Assembly: GCF_018446385.1 (NCBI RefSeq)
Contig: NC_055999.1
Coordinates: 78,259,859-78,323,858 of the forward strand
Direction: 5' to 3'
Source of the DNA: Zingiber officinale
Lineage: Eukaryota; Streptophyta; Magnoliopsida; Zingiberales; Zingiberaceae
Length of the DNA stretch: 64,000 nucleotides
A program made the position numbers and the translations under genes. The first letter of the stretch is position 1, and each line of letters starts with the position of its first letter. Below the pieces are notes generated by a model, which was not told the DNA's origin, did no database searches, and was given only the letters and a program-made list of their open reading frames with translations. Positions 1 through 11,358 of the stretch are shown here, one piece after another.

Positions 1-1277
1 AACTAATAAAAGAGAATATTTAATTTTTAAACTTCTCTTTTAAATTATTGTCATGGTCAAAAAGGAAAGTTTTTCTTAAAAATAAAATCTCCTTTCAATC
101 TACAAATAAGGAAAGATTTCAAATCTTTTCTTAATCTTTTGTAGAAAGCTTTAAAAGGAAAGATTTAATTTTTAAACTCTCTTTTAAAACTATGATATCC
201 ACATAAGAAATAATTTTTAATATGATGTGGCCGGCCACCTAAACTTGGGCTCCAAGCTATTGGTCGGCCACCTTTAGGCTTGGTCGGCCCTAAGCTTGAG
301 CTTCAAGCTTAGCTTGGCCGGCCCCTATTGGTTGGGTAAGAAGGTGGGTATGTGGTGGGCATAAATCTCTATATATAAGAGGCTACGATAGGGACCGAGA
401 GGAGGAATTGGTTTTGGTCTCCCGATGAAATTAAGCTTCCCGTGTTCGCCCCGAACACATAACTTAATTCCATCAATAATAATTCATTCCACTAAAGAAC
501 TATTATTGAACTACCGCACCAATCCCAAATTACATTTTGGGCTCCTTCTTATTATGAGTGTGTTAGTCTCTCTGTGTTTAAGATGTCAAATGTCCACTAA
601 TTAAGCGAGTTACTGACAACTCATTTAATTAATATCTTAGTCCAAGAGTAGTACCACTCAACCTTATCGTCATGTCGGACTCCCGCAGGGTTTAACATGA
701 CAATCCTTATGAGCTCCTCTTGAGGACATTCTCAACCTAGATCACTAGGACACAGTTTCCTTCTATAATCAACAATACACACTATAAGTGATATCATTTC
801 CCAACTTATCGGGCTTATTGATTCATCGAACTAAATCTCACCCATTGATAAATTAAAGAAATAAATATCAAATATATGTGCTTGTTATTATATTAGAATT
901 AAGAGCACACACTTCCATAATAACTGAGGTCTTTGTTTCTTTATAAAGTCAGTATAAAAGAAACTATCTCTAATGGTCCTACTCAATACACTCTAAGTGT
1001 ACTAGTGTAATTATATAGTTAAGATAAACTAATACCTAATTACACTACGACCTTCCAATGGTTTGTTCCTTTCCATTATGGTCGTGAGTTACTGTTTATA
1101 ATTTATAAGGTACTGATAACATGATCCTCTGTGTGTGACACCACACACCATGTTATCTACAATATAAATTAATTGAACAACTACATTTATCATAAATGTA
1201 GACATTTGACCAATGTGATTCTTATTTCTAGATAAATGTTTATACCAAAAGCTAGGTTTTTAATATACACTCTAACA
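1..1277 (-). mobile_element. Partial LTR of a minus-strand copia-type retrotransposon
   Basis: The stretch ends in ACTCTAACA, so the minus strand starts with TGTTAGAGTG as an LTR would. It is followed by a purine-rich tract on the minus strand (GCAGATGGGGAG, 1279-1290) that fits a polypurine tract. Blocks around 400-1200 (the CCATCAATAATAA, TATTATTGAACTACCGCA and CACCATGTTATCTACAATATAAATTAA segments) recur in the LTRs of element B, so this is a related but different family. The other end lies outside the window or is not recognisable. Confidence 0.6.
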
Positions 1278-2129
1278 CTCCCCATCTGCAGCAACTGCCC
1301 GTAAGTGCATATGTATGCTATAGTGGGCAGTCCATCTCCTGAAATGACTCCGCTAAGCCCCACAAGGTCATCATATCAAGGATGTCATCTTGCAGAGTGT
1401 CGTCGCCCCACTTTTAGCAAGTGGTTAGTTATCAACGGATTTGGCGTGTCTTTACCGCAAGCCGTTTGTTGCGGAGTAGATAGATCTTTCTGGTCGATCT
1501 ATGAACCCTCTTGGACTTTTTGGCAAAGCTCCAGTCATCAACGGATTTGGTATTGTCCTTATCAGGAGTCGTTTGCTGCGGACTAGATAGATCATTATGG
1601 TGGATCCATTCACCATCCTCACCCATGCCTCACCCCCATGCCCCACTCAATGACCAATATACATCTATACTGCCTCACTCTCAACTGACCCCCTCTCTAC
1701 ACAAACTCCCCAAATGCCCATATAGTATCTCTCACACACATACATGAGTGGCCTCGCCTCACTTTCTCAATTTGTGAGGCCCGCACCATCTCACACTTGC
1801 ACTGTCGTCCACTGCACTGCTCACATGTATCTCCTCCATAGCCCGTCACCTCCAGTAGCCTCCATATGTGTAATCTCTAGTGAAGTTTTCAACTGTACGC
1901 AGCCAAGAATAACCTCAAGTGAAGCTCCATGTGATGGCAAGGAGGAACCCTCAGCCTGCCAGCAATCTCAAGTGTAACTCCATGCGATGGCTAGGAGGAA
2001 GCTCCAATCTGCACATGCCCAACAGCAATCTCCAGTGAAGCTCCATGTGGTGGCAAGGAGGAGCTTCGAAACCTGCAACCAATCTCAAGAGGAGCTTCAT
2101 GTGGTGGCAAGGAGAGAGCCTCTGTACGT
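1278..2129. repeat. Non-coding stretch with degenerate direct repeats
   Basis: No convincing gene. Two imperfect direct repeats of about 70 bases lie at 1427-1500 and 1537-1605 (shared ATCAACGGATTTGG, GTTTG, GCGGA, TAGATAGATC). From about 1908 to 2120 there are four degenerate units spaced 53 to 63 bases apart, each containing CTCCATGTGRTGGCAAGGAGGA. Origin unknown; it may be internal sequence of the LTR element to its left. Confidence 0.5.
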
Positions 2130-2298
2130 GTTTTTTTTTTTTTCCCTTTTTTTCTTTTTTTTCCTTTCCTTTTTTTCCTTTTTTTTAATCATATATGTAC
2201 ATGATTTATTACATCCCTCATACTCACCCACACCACTCCTCACAAAATAGAGTCTCAAAGCATCCAGTGTAGTACATGGTCCAGTTGGGTGCCCAAGG
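2130..2298 (-). mobile_element. LINE 3' end with A-rich tail (separated from its body by element A)
   Basis: On the minus strand the LINE reading frame that runs off 9018 continues here for about 40 codons. It then runs into an A-rich stretch (plus-strand T/C tract at about 2130-2187) that fits a LINE tail. The two parts are separated by element A and join at its CAAGG target duplication. Confidence 0.55.
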
Positions 2299-3627
2299 TG
2301 TTGGATCGAAAGCATTAGAGGGGAGGAGGGGGTGAATAGTGCTCGTGGCTTTCACTAGTTTCGGATTCGAAAATCGTTCGAGAGTTTAAGCAGCGGAAAT
2401 AATAACAAGGAGAACAATCACAAACACACGACCCAAGAATTTACTTGATTCGGAGCCTAGGGCGACTCCTACTCCAAGGTTCACGCTCGTTGAGCGTTTC
2501 CTTTGGACAACAACTATATTCGTGAAAAGTTTTATAGAAATGCAATACATGTAAAATAATAACAATCTTATACCGACAACAAAAGAATAGTAGAATCGCA
2601 GCTTCTAGTTGTCGGGGCGTAGCTACAGCACTTTGGGGTCATCTCTTGAGCAGCCAACAGTTGAAAGAAAACTTTTGGATTGTTGTATTTGCTGCTAGCT
2701 CGAGACCCTCTTTTATGCACTGTTGGAGGCGCCTCCAACACCATCTAAGGCGCCTCCGAGCCTCCCTAGTGGCCCGCATGGATCAGCACAGAACAGGTCG
2801 CACCTCATCCACTCGAAGGCGCCTCCAAGCCACTCGAAGGCGCCTCCAAGCCACTCGAAGGCGCCTCCAAGCCACTCGAAGGCGCCTCCAAGCCACTCCA
2901 AGGCGCCTCCAAGCTACGGTCCAAGGTGCCTCCAGCTCAGTCTGAGGCGCCTCCAGGCCTTTTGCACAGCTCCCTTCAGCCTTGCACCTGAGGTGCCTCC
3001 AAGCTCCATGGGGGCGTCTCGGGCACTGTTCATCCGAGGCTTAAGGTTGCTTCTTTGTTCCTGCAAAACGTGTTAGTCCCAAACACATACCCTGAAAAAC
3101 AAAGTTAGCACATAATAGTTATAAATAAAATATTGACAATCTCTGGACTGTCCGGATCTGACTTCGGATTTCCGACCGGAAACCCTAGGTCGACCCAACG
3201 CCTACTGTTCCCTCTGCGGGGAACGCGTCCTCACCTACTCCACTCAGGAGATTTACCTGCTGCCAGCACGATCCTCCAGATCGACTGGACTTTTGCTCGG
3301 TGCTCGATGCTTTCGGACTTTCTGCTGGACACCTGCTCCCCGACCCGTCCAGTCTTCCACCTGGTTCGCAACACTAGGACTTTCCACCTAGGGTTACCAC
3401 CCCCTATGACTTTTCCTTGAATCTCTCGACCCGCCAAGACTTTCCGCATAGGGTTACCACCCCCTATGGTTTTCCACCTGCCTAACCGCAGCTAGGACTT
3501 TTGCCTAAGTATACTTAGGACTTTCCTGCAAGCTCATTCAAACTGTTAGATCACAAAACAACTTAACTTTGAACCTTTGTCATTATCAAAACTTGGGTTC
3601 GATCGTCGGATGCTTCCCGCACCAACA
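2299..3627 (-). repeat. Element A 3' LTR
   Basis: 1329 bp. It holds five 21-bp units (2809-2913) built on the palindrome GGCGCC (AAGGCGCCTCCAAGCCACTC), against two in the partner LTR (8233-8274). Further palindromic GGAGGCGCCTCC-like sites lie around 2722-3025. A string of GGACTTTTC / GGACTTTCC boxes, several beside short hairpins such as CCTAAC..GCTAGG, runs from about 3285 to 3530. Confidence 0.85.
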
Positions 3628-3641
3628 ATCTCCCCCTTTTT
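3628..3641 (-). other. Polypurine tract of element A
   Basis: The minus strand reads AAAAAGGGGGAGAT directly against the LTR start TGTTGG, the usual plus-strand primer arrangement of copia elements. Confidence 0.75.
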
Positions 3642-4099
3642 GATTATGACAACCGAAATTCAAAGTTAAGTAAAAGATAGTAAAGAAAAGGTAGAGATAA
3701 CACAAGTATTAACAAATTGACAGCACAAGCATAAGAGAATAAGGCTCCCCCTTAATTTTTGAATTTATGCTCCTCCTTCGCCATACATCAAAATACAAGG
3801 AGAGTAAAACGAACCAGAGTACTTGGATTTGAGATTTTTTTTTGAAAAAAGTGTTTAGTCATGCATTGAAAAGTACTTAACTTTTTAGAAGAAGTGTTCT
3901 TGTACGACTTTTAGCTAAGTAAAAAAATATAAGTTATTTTAACTTTGAAACTTTAGCTAATCAAGATACTTAGTTAAAAAGCTTTTTGCTTTTTGAAAAA
4001 ATACTTAGTTAAATTTAGAAGTACTTAAACACAATCATTTAGAAAATACTTATTTTCTTTGTAAAACATTTAGCTAAGTAAATGTTAAGGATTCAAAGA

Positions 4100-5190
4100 A
4101 GATCTTTTAAGATAGCTTTAACGATTTAAGTTTTTTTTTAAAAAAAAAATTAAATAAGTTTTTAAAATATTTTTAAATAAGCTTTTAAAAGAATTTTTTA
4201 AATAAGTTTTTAAAAGAATTTTTTAAATAAGTTTTTAAAACATTTTTAAAGATTTTTAAATAAGGTTTTTTTAAAAACATTTTTAAATAAGTTTTTTAAA
4301 ACATTTTTAAATAAGTTTTAAAAAGATTTTTAAATAAGTTTTTAAACCATTTTTTTTAAAAAATTATAAATAAGTTTTTAAAACATTTTTAAAAACATTT
4401 TTAAATAAGTTTTTAAAACAATTTTTAAAAAGAATTTTTAAATAAGTTTTTAAAAGATTTTTAAATAAGTTTTTCTTTAAACCATTTTTAAATAAGTTTT
4501 TTAAAACATTTTAAAATAAGTTTTTAAAATATTTTTAAATAAGTTTTTTAAAACATTTTTAAATAAGTTTTTTAAAAGAGTTTTAAATAAGTTTTTTAAA
4601 TAATTTTTTAAAATATTTTTTAAATAAGATTTTAAAATATTTTAAAATAAGTTTTTAAAAGATTTAAAACATTTTTAAATAAGTTTTTAAAATATTTTTA
4701 AATAAGTTTTTTTAAAACATTTTTAAATAAGTTTTTAAAAGATAAATAATTTTTTTTAAAAACATTTTTAAATAAGTTTTTAAAACAATTTTTAAAAAGA
4801 ATTTTAAAAAAAAATTAAATGATTTTTAAATAAGTTTTTAAAAAGATTTTTAAATAAATTTTTAAAAATATTTTTAAATAAAGTTTTTAAAAGATTTTTA
4901 AATAAGTTTTTTTAAAAAATATTTTTAAATAAGTTTTTAAAAGATTTTTAAATAAGTGTTTAAAACATTTTAAATTAACTTGATTTGATTAATTTAATTT
5001 GATTTAATTAGATTTATTAATTTAATTTGATTTTATTAATTTAATTTGATTTGATTAATTTAATTAGATTAATTAATTTAATTTAATTAATTTAATTTGA
5101 TTTTATTAATTTAAGTTGATTTTATTAATTTAATTTGATTCTATTAATTTAATTTAATTTAATTTATTAATTTAATTTTATTAATTCAGG
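4100..5190. repeat. AT-only degenerate tandem array inside element A
   Basis: From 4100 to about 4975 the sequence is a degenerate array of roughly 20-25-base units of the form TTTTTAAATAAG. It is followed to 5190 by an array of TTTGATTTTATTAATTTAA. G and C are almost absent. It lies between the gag remnants and the 3' LTR, the place where a pol or envelope region would sit in a larger element. No coding potential. Confidence 0.85.
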
Positions 5191-5639
5191 AAATTCTATA
5201 ATTTTGTGAGATGAATTAGATTCAATTATAGGGTTTGATTTAACTTTGTTTTAGATTCAGATTTAGTTTTGGGCTCAAGAAATAGACATTCTTAGGATAA
5301 ACTTCTGGGCTATGGTGAGTCACTTGGACATCATTAAAGTAACTATGCCTTCAAGATTTTTCAAATAGTCTTATCCACTGAACTTAATACAAAACCTTGG
5401 TCTAACTGGTTAGAATCCATAAAGGGTAGTTTCGGTTAGTTCCACTTAGCCAAATGCACCAGGTCGAAGCCATATCTTCCTAGACATGCATAGACTAAGC
5501 TTCCCTAACGTACTATCATCCAAAATTTCACCAGTACCATAGGTCAAGTTAAACTTGTTCCCTTTCTAATTAGTTCTAATTACCCTGCCGGGTAGCTTGG
5601 TTTGGGTTACCCTGCCGGGTATGTTAGTTTTGAAGGTGT

Positions 5640-6215
5640 CAGCTATTCTGGAGCCTCCACCTAAATTATTGATAATTTTATATATTTTTATAGGATTTAA
5701 GTTTTTTACTTTTAATTTAATTATATTTTAATTATGTTCTTTTAATTGTTTATCTGTTTATTAATATAATTTTTCTTTTGGCTCCCCCTGGATCATAGCC
5801 TCGATATGGTCTATCAAGGTAATGTACTTGATCCTTGGGAACCCAATATTGACCAAGTCCAACTTGATTAACTATGTTGGACTTGGGTACCCATGCTTGG
5901 ACTGTCTTACTATTTGGTAATCAAGTTGGACTTGGGTACCCATGCTTGGGCTGTCTTACTATTTGGTCTATTGACTAAGGTTAGATAGGATCGATATTTC
6001 TTTTTGATCTTAAAACCTAATCCAGATATTTTATAAACGGCTCTTTGTGTCCCAAGAATTAGGTCAAGGTTCTTGGAGCCCAAAGAAAATTGTTCCAATG
6101 TCTTCTTCAAATCCTTGACCTGAGTTTTCAGACTAGAATTTTCTTCCTCAAGCTTTTGGACTTGAGTTGAATTTCCAGTCTGAACTGGGTTAGGCAAGGG
6201 TTTGGAGTTAGTCAC
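5640..6215 (-). pseudogene. C-terminal part of the element A Gag-like protein
   Basis: An open frame of 101 codons (5910-6215) with a coiled-coil-like stretch (KLEEENSSLKTQVKDL) is followed by a WVPK motif and then, in frames below 5910, remnants of a YRGYDPGG-like tail. The coiled coil, LGS and WVPK layout is the same as in element C (21859-22296), so this is the conserved C-terminus of the gag-only family. Frames are interrupted. Confidence 0.5.
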
Positions 6216-6278
6216 TTCTTTAAGGGCTGCTACCTCCTTTAGAAGTGACTTAACCCTAATATTAGACTTCGCTAACTT

Positions 6279-7472
6279 TCAAATTAAATAATTTACTAGA
6301 TTATGTAAACGCGGGATACTTACAGCGGAGTCGGGCCCTTCGAAAATGAATATAGATCCGTGGCTTCTCTCAGACTCGGCTTCCGATTCGTCCTCGCTTT
6401 TGGATTCGTTGGTGTAGTCCCGGGTTGTCAACACGAGAAAACTCGTCTGTTCGAGTTTTTCGTCGTCGGACTCCTCTGAAGAAGACTCGTCCCATGTCAC
6501 CTTTAGGGCCTTCTTTCTCCTTGGTTTCTTCGGATCTTTCTGATTGGGGCAGTTCACCTTGATGTGCCCCTTCTAATTGCACCCATAACACGTTACTTCG
6601 AACTTTACCTTTGGTTGAACTTCCTTGGTTTGAATTGCCTTCTTTAGGTCCTTCTTGTTGAAACCTTTCTTTTTCTTATACAGTTTCTTTACCAGGTTGA
6701 CGAGCTCGGTTGTGATTTCGTCGTCGTCGTCATCCGAAACTGGTTCTTCTTCTTCTGACTTTGGTTCGGTTCTGCGCTTTGATTTAGTCTCGCACGCTCT
6801 ACCTGTACCTGCAACCAAAGCCAAACCTTTCTCGGTCGGACGTGAGTTAACCTGTTCATGTAATTCAAACTTAGCAAATAACTCGTCTAATTTTATGGAA
6901 GAAAGGTCCTTAGAAACCTTGTAACCATCTACCATGGATGCCCACAAGGTGTTCCTTGGAAAAGCGTTTAAGGCATACCTCAAAATATCCTGGTTCTCTA
7001 CCTTCTGTCCGATTGCGTGTAGGCTGTTGAGTAGGTCTTGTATCCTGGCGTGGAGTTGGGTAGCCGTCTCGCCTTCCTGCAACTTAATATTATATAATTT
7101 ATTGAATAATAAATCCTGTTTACTGGCCTTGATATCGAAGGTTCGTTCGTGAAGCTCGATAAGCTTCTCCCACAATTCCTTGGCGCTGGAAAAAGGGCCG
7201 ACGCGGTTCAGCTCCTCCTTCGTCAGTCCGCATTGGAGGGTGCATGTTGCCTTTGCGTTGGCTTCTACCTTTTTGATGAGTGTCGGTTCCCAGTCCTCGT
7301 ACGGTAGTAGCTTGCCGGTGGCATCAGTCGGTATTTGGAGCCCAATTTTGACGATCATCCATACTTCAAAATGAGTCTGGAGATACGCCTCCATCCAGCC
7401 CTTCCAATATCTGAAATCATCTCCGGAGAAGAGTGAGGGGCGAACAGTGCTAAATCCTTCTTGGAAAGCCAT
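6279..7472 (-). pseudogene. gag: Element A Gag-like protein (UBN2/DUF4219-type), stop codon in the zinc knuckle
   Basis: The frame starts at 7472 (MAFQEGFSTVRPSLF) with the FDYWK-type N-terminus (DDFRYWKGWMEAYL) and an AKELWEKL block, both typical of copia Gag (UBN2 family). An acidic linker and KKLYKKKKGF follow. The CX2CX4HX4C knuckle (CYGC..KGHIKVNC) is cut by an in-frame TAG at 6573-6575, after which the same frame stays open to 6279 with an acidic tail (SSSEESDDE). Gag would package the RNA; the break means this copy cannot supply a full-length protein. Only one stop separates the two halves. Confidence 0.75.
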
Positions 7473-7711
7473 TTAGATCTAGCACAGAAAAAGACGAGAG
7501 AAACAATGTCCCAGGACTTGATCCTGGATTAGTAGTGTGGTATGAAAATAATAAAAACGAACTCAAGTGGTGTTGCACCAATTTCGAGCAAAAAATGATT
7601 CGAAAAGAATTGGGATGTAGCAACTTATACTAATTCCAATTGACTCAAAAAAATTGAAAACACCACGAAAAAAGTGCTTGATTGGTGGTTGCACCAAATC
7701 AAAGCTACCCC

Positions 7712-7723
7712 GCTCTGATACCA
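7712..7723 (-). other. Primer-binding site of element A (tRNA-iMet type)
   Basis: The minus strand reads TGGTATCAGAGC two bases inside the 5' LTR. It is complementary to the 3' end of plant initiator tRNA-Met, the primer used by copia elements. Confidence 0.9.
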
Positions 7724-7725
7724 AT

Positions 7726-9012
7726 TGTTGGATCGAAAGCGCTAGAGGGAGAGGGGGTGAATAGCGCTCATGGCTTTCACTAGTTTCGGATTCGGAAATC
7801 GTCCGAGAGTTTAAGTAGCGGAAATAATAACAAGGAGAACAATCACAAACACACGACCCAAGAATTTACTTGGTTCGGAGCCTAGGGCGACTCCTACTCC
7901 AAGGCCCACGCTCGTTGAACGTTTCCTTTGGGCAACAACTATAATCGTGAAAAGTTTTACAGAAATGCAATACAAGTAAAACAATAACAATCTTATACCG
8001 ACAACAAAAGAATAGTAGAATCACAGCTTCTGGTTGTCGGGACGTAGCTACAGCACTTCAGGGTCGTCTCTTGAGCAACCAACAGTCGAAAGACAGCTTT
8101 TGGATTGTTGTATTGCTGCTGGCTCGTGACCCTCTTTTATGCACTGTTGGAGGCGCATCCAACACCATCTAAGGGGCCTCCGAGCCTCCCGAGTCTCCCG
8201 CGTGGATCAACATAGAACAGGTCACACCTCATCCACTCGAAGGCGCCTCCAAGCCACTCCAAGGCGCCTCCAAGCTACGGTCCAAGATGCCTCCAGCTCA
8301 GTCTGAGGCACCTCCAGGCCTTCTAAGCAGCTCCCTTCAGCCTTGCACCTGAGGCGCCTCCAAGCTCCATGGAGGCGCCTCGGGCACTGTTCATCCGAGG
8401 TTTAAGGTTGCTTCTTTGTTCTTGCAAAATGTATTAGTCCCAAACACATACCCTGCAAAAAAAAGTTAGCACATAATATTCATAAATAAAATATTGACAA
8501 TCTCCGGACTGTCCGGGTCTGACTTCGGATTTCCGACCGGAAACCCTAGGTCGACCCAACGCCTACTGTTCCCTCTGCGGGGAACGCGTCCTCACCTACT
8601 CCACTCAGGAGATTTACCTGTTGCCAGCACGATCCTCCAGATCGACTGGACTTTTGCTGGACGCTCGATGCTTCCGGACTTTCTGCTGGGCGCCCGCTCC
8701 CCGACCCGTCCTGTCTTCCACCTGGTTCGCGACACTAGGACTTTCCACATAGGGTTACCACCCCCTAGGACTTTTGCCTGAAGCTCTCGACCCGCCAAGA
8801 CTTTCCACATAGGGTTATCACCCCCTATGACCTAGGGTTACCACCCCCTAGGGTTTTCCACCTGCCTAACCGCAGCTAGGACTTTTGTCTAAGTACACTT
8901 AGGACTTTCCTGCAAGCTCATTCAAATTGTTAGATCACAAAACAACTTAACTTTGAACCCTTTACCATTATCAAAACTTGGGTTCGATCGTCGGATGTTT
9001 CCCACACCAACA
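7726..9012 (-). repeat. Element A 5' LTR
   Basis: 1287 bp, closely similar to the partner LTR. It differs in the 21-bp palindromic array (two units against five) and carries an extra duplicated CCTAGGGTTACCACCCC segment near 8820-8860. Confidence 0.85.
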
Positions 9013-9017
9013 CAAGG

Positions 9018-9780
9018 TGTGATAGACATGAGTCTGGATCCTCCTGAATACTTGGTCCGAGTCAAACGGCTCACTCTCGAACCTCAACCAGCTGCGCGCC
9101 TGCCAGGCATGATGTATCAGTGCCACCATGGCAAAATGACATGCATGCATGAGTGTCCCTGTCCCTCGGTAGCAGCGCCCATATATCCGCAGCATCCTCC
9201 TGTAGGTCGCCATCTCATGAGTCATGTATAACCAATCTCTGATGCGGTCCCAAAGCTGGCGAGTGTGTAGACATTCAAAGAAAAGGTGCTCATGCGTCTC
9301 CTCCGTGATGCCGCAAAAGACGCAAGCTCGCTCAGCGTCTCCAAGGTACTCCAACCGATCCCTGGTGGGCAACCTACGGTGCGCGAGTAACCAGAGAGTG
9401 AACCTGTGGCTAGGCTGGATATGCTTCCTCCATACTGTCCCTGCCCACGACACACGGGTTCCAGTATCTCAGAAGAAATCATATGCCTGGCTGGTGCCGC
9501 ATCGGCTGGGACTATGCTGGCTAAACTAGCCTGCCAGGGTCTGTTGTGCCAGCACTATGGAACCCACTTAGCTGATCATCTGATCTCGTATCTGGGCTAG
9601 CAGCTTGAGAAGCGGGGAGTCAGTGTGCTTGGCCCTCCAACGCCATATATCCGTGCCCTGTAAGTATGTGTGGTGAACCCATCGAATCCAGAGGGCATCC
9701 TGCTTATCATGTATGCGTCATAGCACCTTTGATAGTAAAGCAGTGTTCCATGCCTTTGAAGGCGTTGGAATTCCGTTCTG
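9018..9780 (-). pseudogene. LINE ORF2 C-terminal region (zf-RVT domain), 5' truncated
   Basis: The open frame 9453-9018 reads WRKHIQPSHRFTLWLLAHRR, then RACVFCG..EETHEHLFFEC..TRQLWD. This is the C-rich zf-RVT domain that follows the reverse transcriptase of plant L1-type LINEs. Upstream, to about 9780, further matching segments (such as IWRW..HTDSPLLKLL) are present in shifted frames. The coding strand runs into element A at 9018 and resumes at 2298. The reverse transcriptase and endonuclease parts are missing. Confidence 0.75.
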
Positions 9781-9928
9781 TTTCAATTTCCCCTGTACAA
9801 AAATTGTACAAGTACAGAACTTTTTCTAGCAACCCGTATGTTCGATCAGACATGTGTTTGATCAATAAAGCAAGTTCTTAACGGATCAAAGCATACCTTG
9901 ATCGAAATACAAGATCGCTGGACTCTTG

Positions 9929-11336
9929 TGTTGGTATTCAGGATCGATACAAAGTAAACTAAACTAATTACACAGCGGAATCAAAGAACTAGTTGTATCT
10001 TTCTTTTGTAGCCAAAGACCTCTTTATCTTCTGTTGTATTCCTCTCCTCTTCTTGGACATCGTGTGGGTGACGATCTACCAAGTTAACAAACACCCTTCC
10101 CTTCTTTGTTTCCAAACCGCCGACCACCAAGAGAATAGCTAGGATGGGGTGCCTTCTCCTCTTCTTATTATTTTCCAAGCCGTCGCCCACAAAGGAAAGC
10201 AAGAGGAGGCGCCGGCCCTAGCAAAGAGGAGGCGCCGACCCCTAGCAAGGAGGAGGAGGTGGCGTCGGCCCTAGTAAGGAGGAGGGGGTGGCGCCGGCCC
10301 TAGCAAGGAGGAGGAGGTGGCCCTGATCCTAGCAAGGAGGAGGAGGTGGTGCCAGCCCTAGGAAAGCAAGATTAACCAAAACCAAGCGTGGATGGTGGAT
10401 GCGAGGCTTTATATAGAGGCTACAACAGGGACCTAGAGGAGGAATTGGTTTAAACCTCTTGATGGTCTTGGGCTTCCTGTGTTCGGCCCGAACACTCAAC
10501 TCAAGTCCATCAATAATAACTCATACCAGTAAAAGGTTATTATTGAACTACCGCATCAATCCTATATTACAATATGAGCTCCTTTTTATCATGAGTGTGT
10601 TAATCTTCCTGTGTTTAAGATATCGTATGTTCATTAATTAAATGAGTTACTGACAACTCAATTAATTAACATCTGATTCCAAGAGTAGTACCACTCAACT
10701 TTATTATCATGTTGGACTAAGTCCACCTGTAGGGTTTACATGATAATCCTTATGAGCTCCTCAAGGGGGCATCATCAGCCTAAATAATTAGGACACAGAT
10801 TCCTTCTATAATCAACAACACACCATATAAACAGTATTATTTCCTAACTCATCAGGCCTATTGATTTAACGAATAAATCTCACCCATTGATAAGTTAAAG
10901 AAATAAATACTAAATATACGTGCTTATTATTATATAGGGATTAAGAGGATACACATCCATAATAACAGAGGTTCTGTTTTTTTATGTAGTCAGTACAAAT
11001 CAAACAATCTCAAACGGTCCTATTCAATACACACAGTGTACTAGTGTAATTTTATAGTCAAGACAGACTAATACCAAATTACACTACAACCGTTCCAATG
11101 GTTTGTCCCAATCCATCTTGGTTGTGAGCTACTATTTATAATTTATAAGGAACCAATAACATGATTTTTTGTGTGGCACCACATATCATGTTATCTACAA
11201 TATAAATTAAATGGACAACTGCATTGACATATATATAAATATAAAATGTAAACATATGACCAAAGTGATTCTCATTTCAAAATATTTCAAAACAGATGTT
11301 CATATAAAAGCTAGGCTTATAGTATACATCCCAACA
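9929..11336 (-). repeat. Element B 3' LTR
   Basis: 1408 bp. It contains a degenerate array of about 35-bp units with GCGCCGGCCCTAGCAAGGAGGAG (10198-10368). Its 10440-11336 part matches the right LTR. Confidence 0.8.
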
Positions 11337-11358
11337 ATCTCCCACTTATACTAAAAGA

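Larger units (their letters stand above)
2299..9012 (-). mobile_element. Element A: complete gag-only (TR-GAG type) copia-like LTR retrotransposon
   Basis: Both LTRs run TGTTGG...CCAACA on the plus strand. The element is flanked by a 5-bp target duplication CAAGG (2294-2298 and 9013-9017). Read on the minus strand, the primer site TGGTATCAGAGC (7712-7723) abuts the 5' LTR (7726-9012) and a purine tract (3628-3641) abuts the 3' LTR (2299-3627). The interior codes only a Gag-like protein. I see no protease, integrase, reverse transcriptase or RNase H, so it must rely on another element's enzymes. It sits inside a LINE remnant and is younger than it. Confidence 0.9.

Noticed and set aside
2809..2913. 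CRISPR-like spaced repeats
   Set aside because: The units are directly adjacent with no unique spacers, and the setting is a plant retrotransposon.
2723..3076. Frame coding repeated SKAPPSH units
   Set aside because: A 21-bp tandem repeat stays open in every frame. It lies inside an LTR and differs in unit number between the two LTRs.
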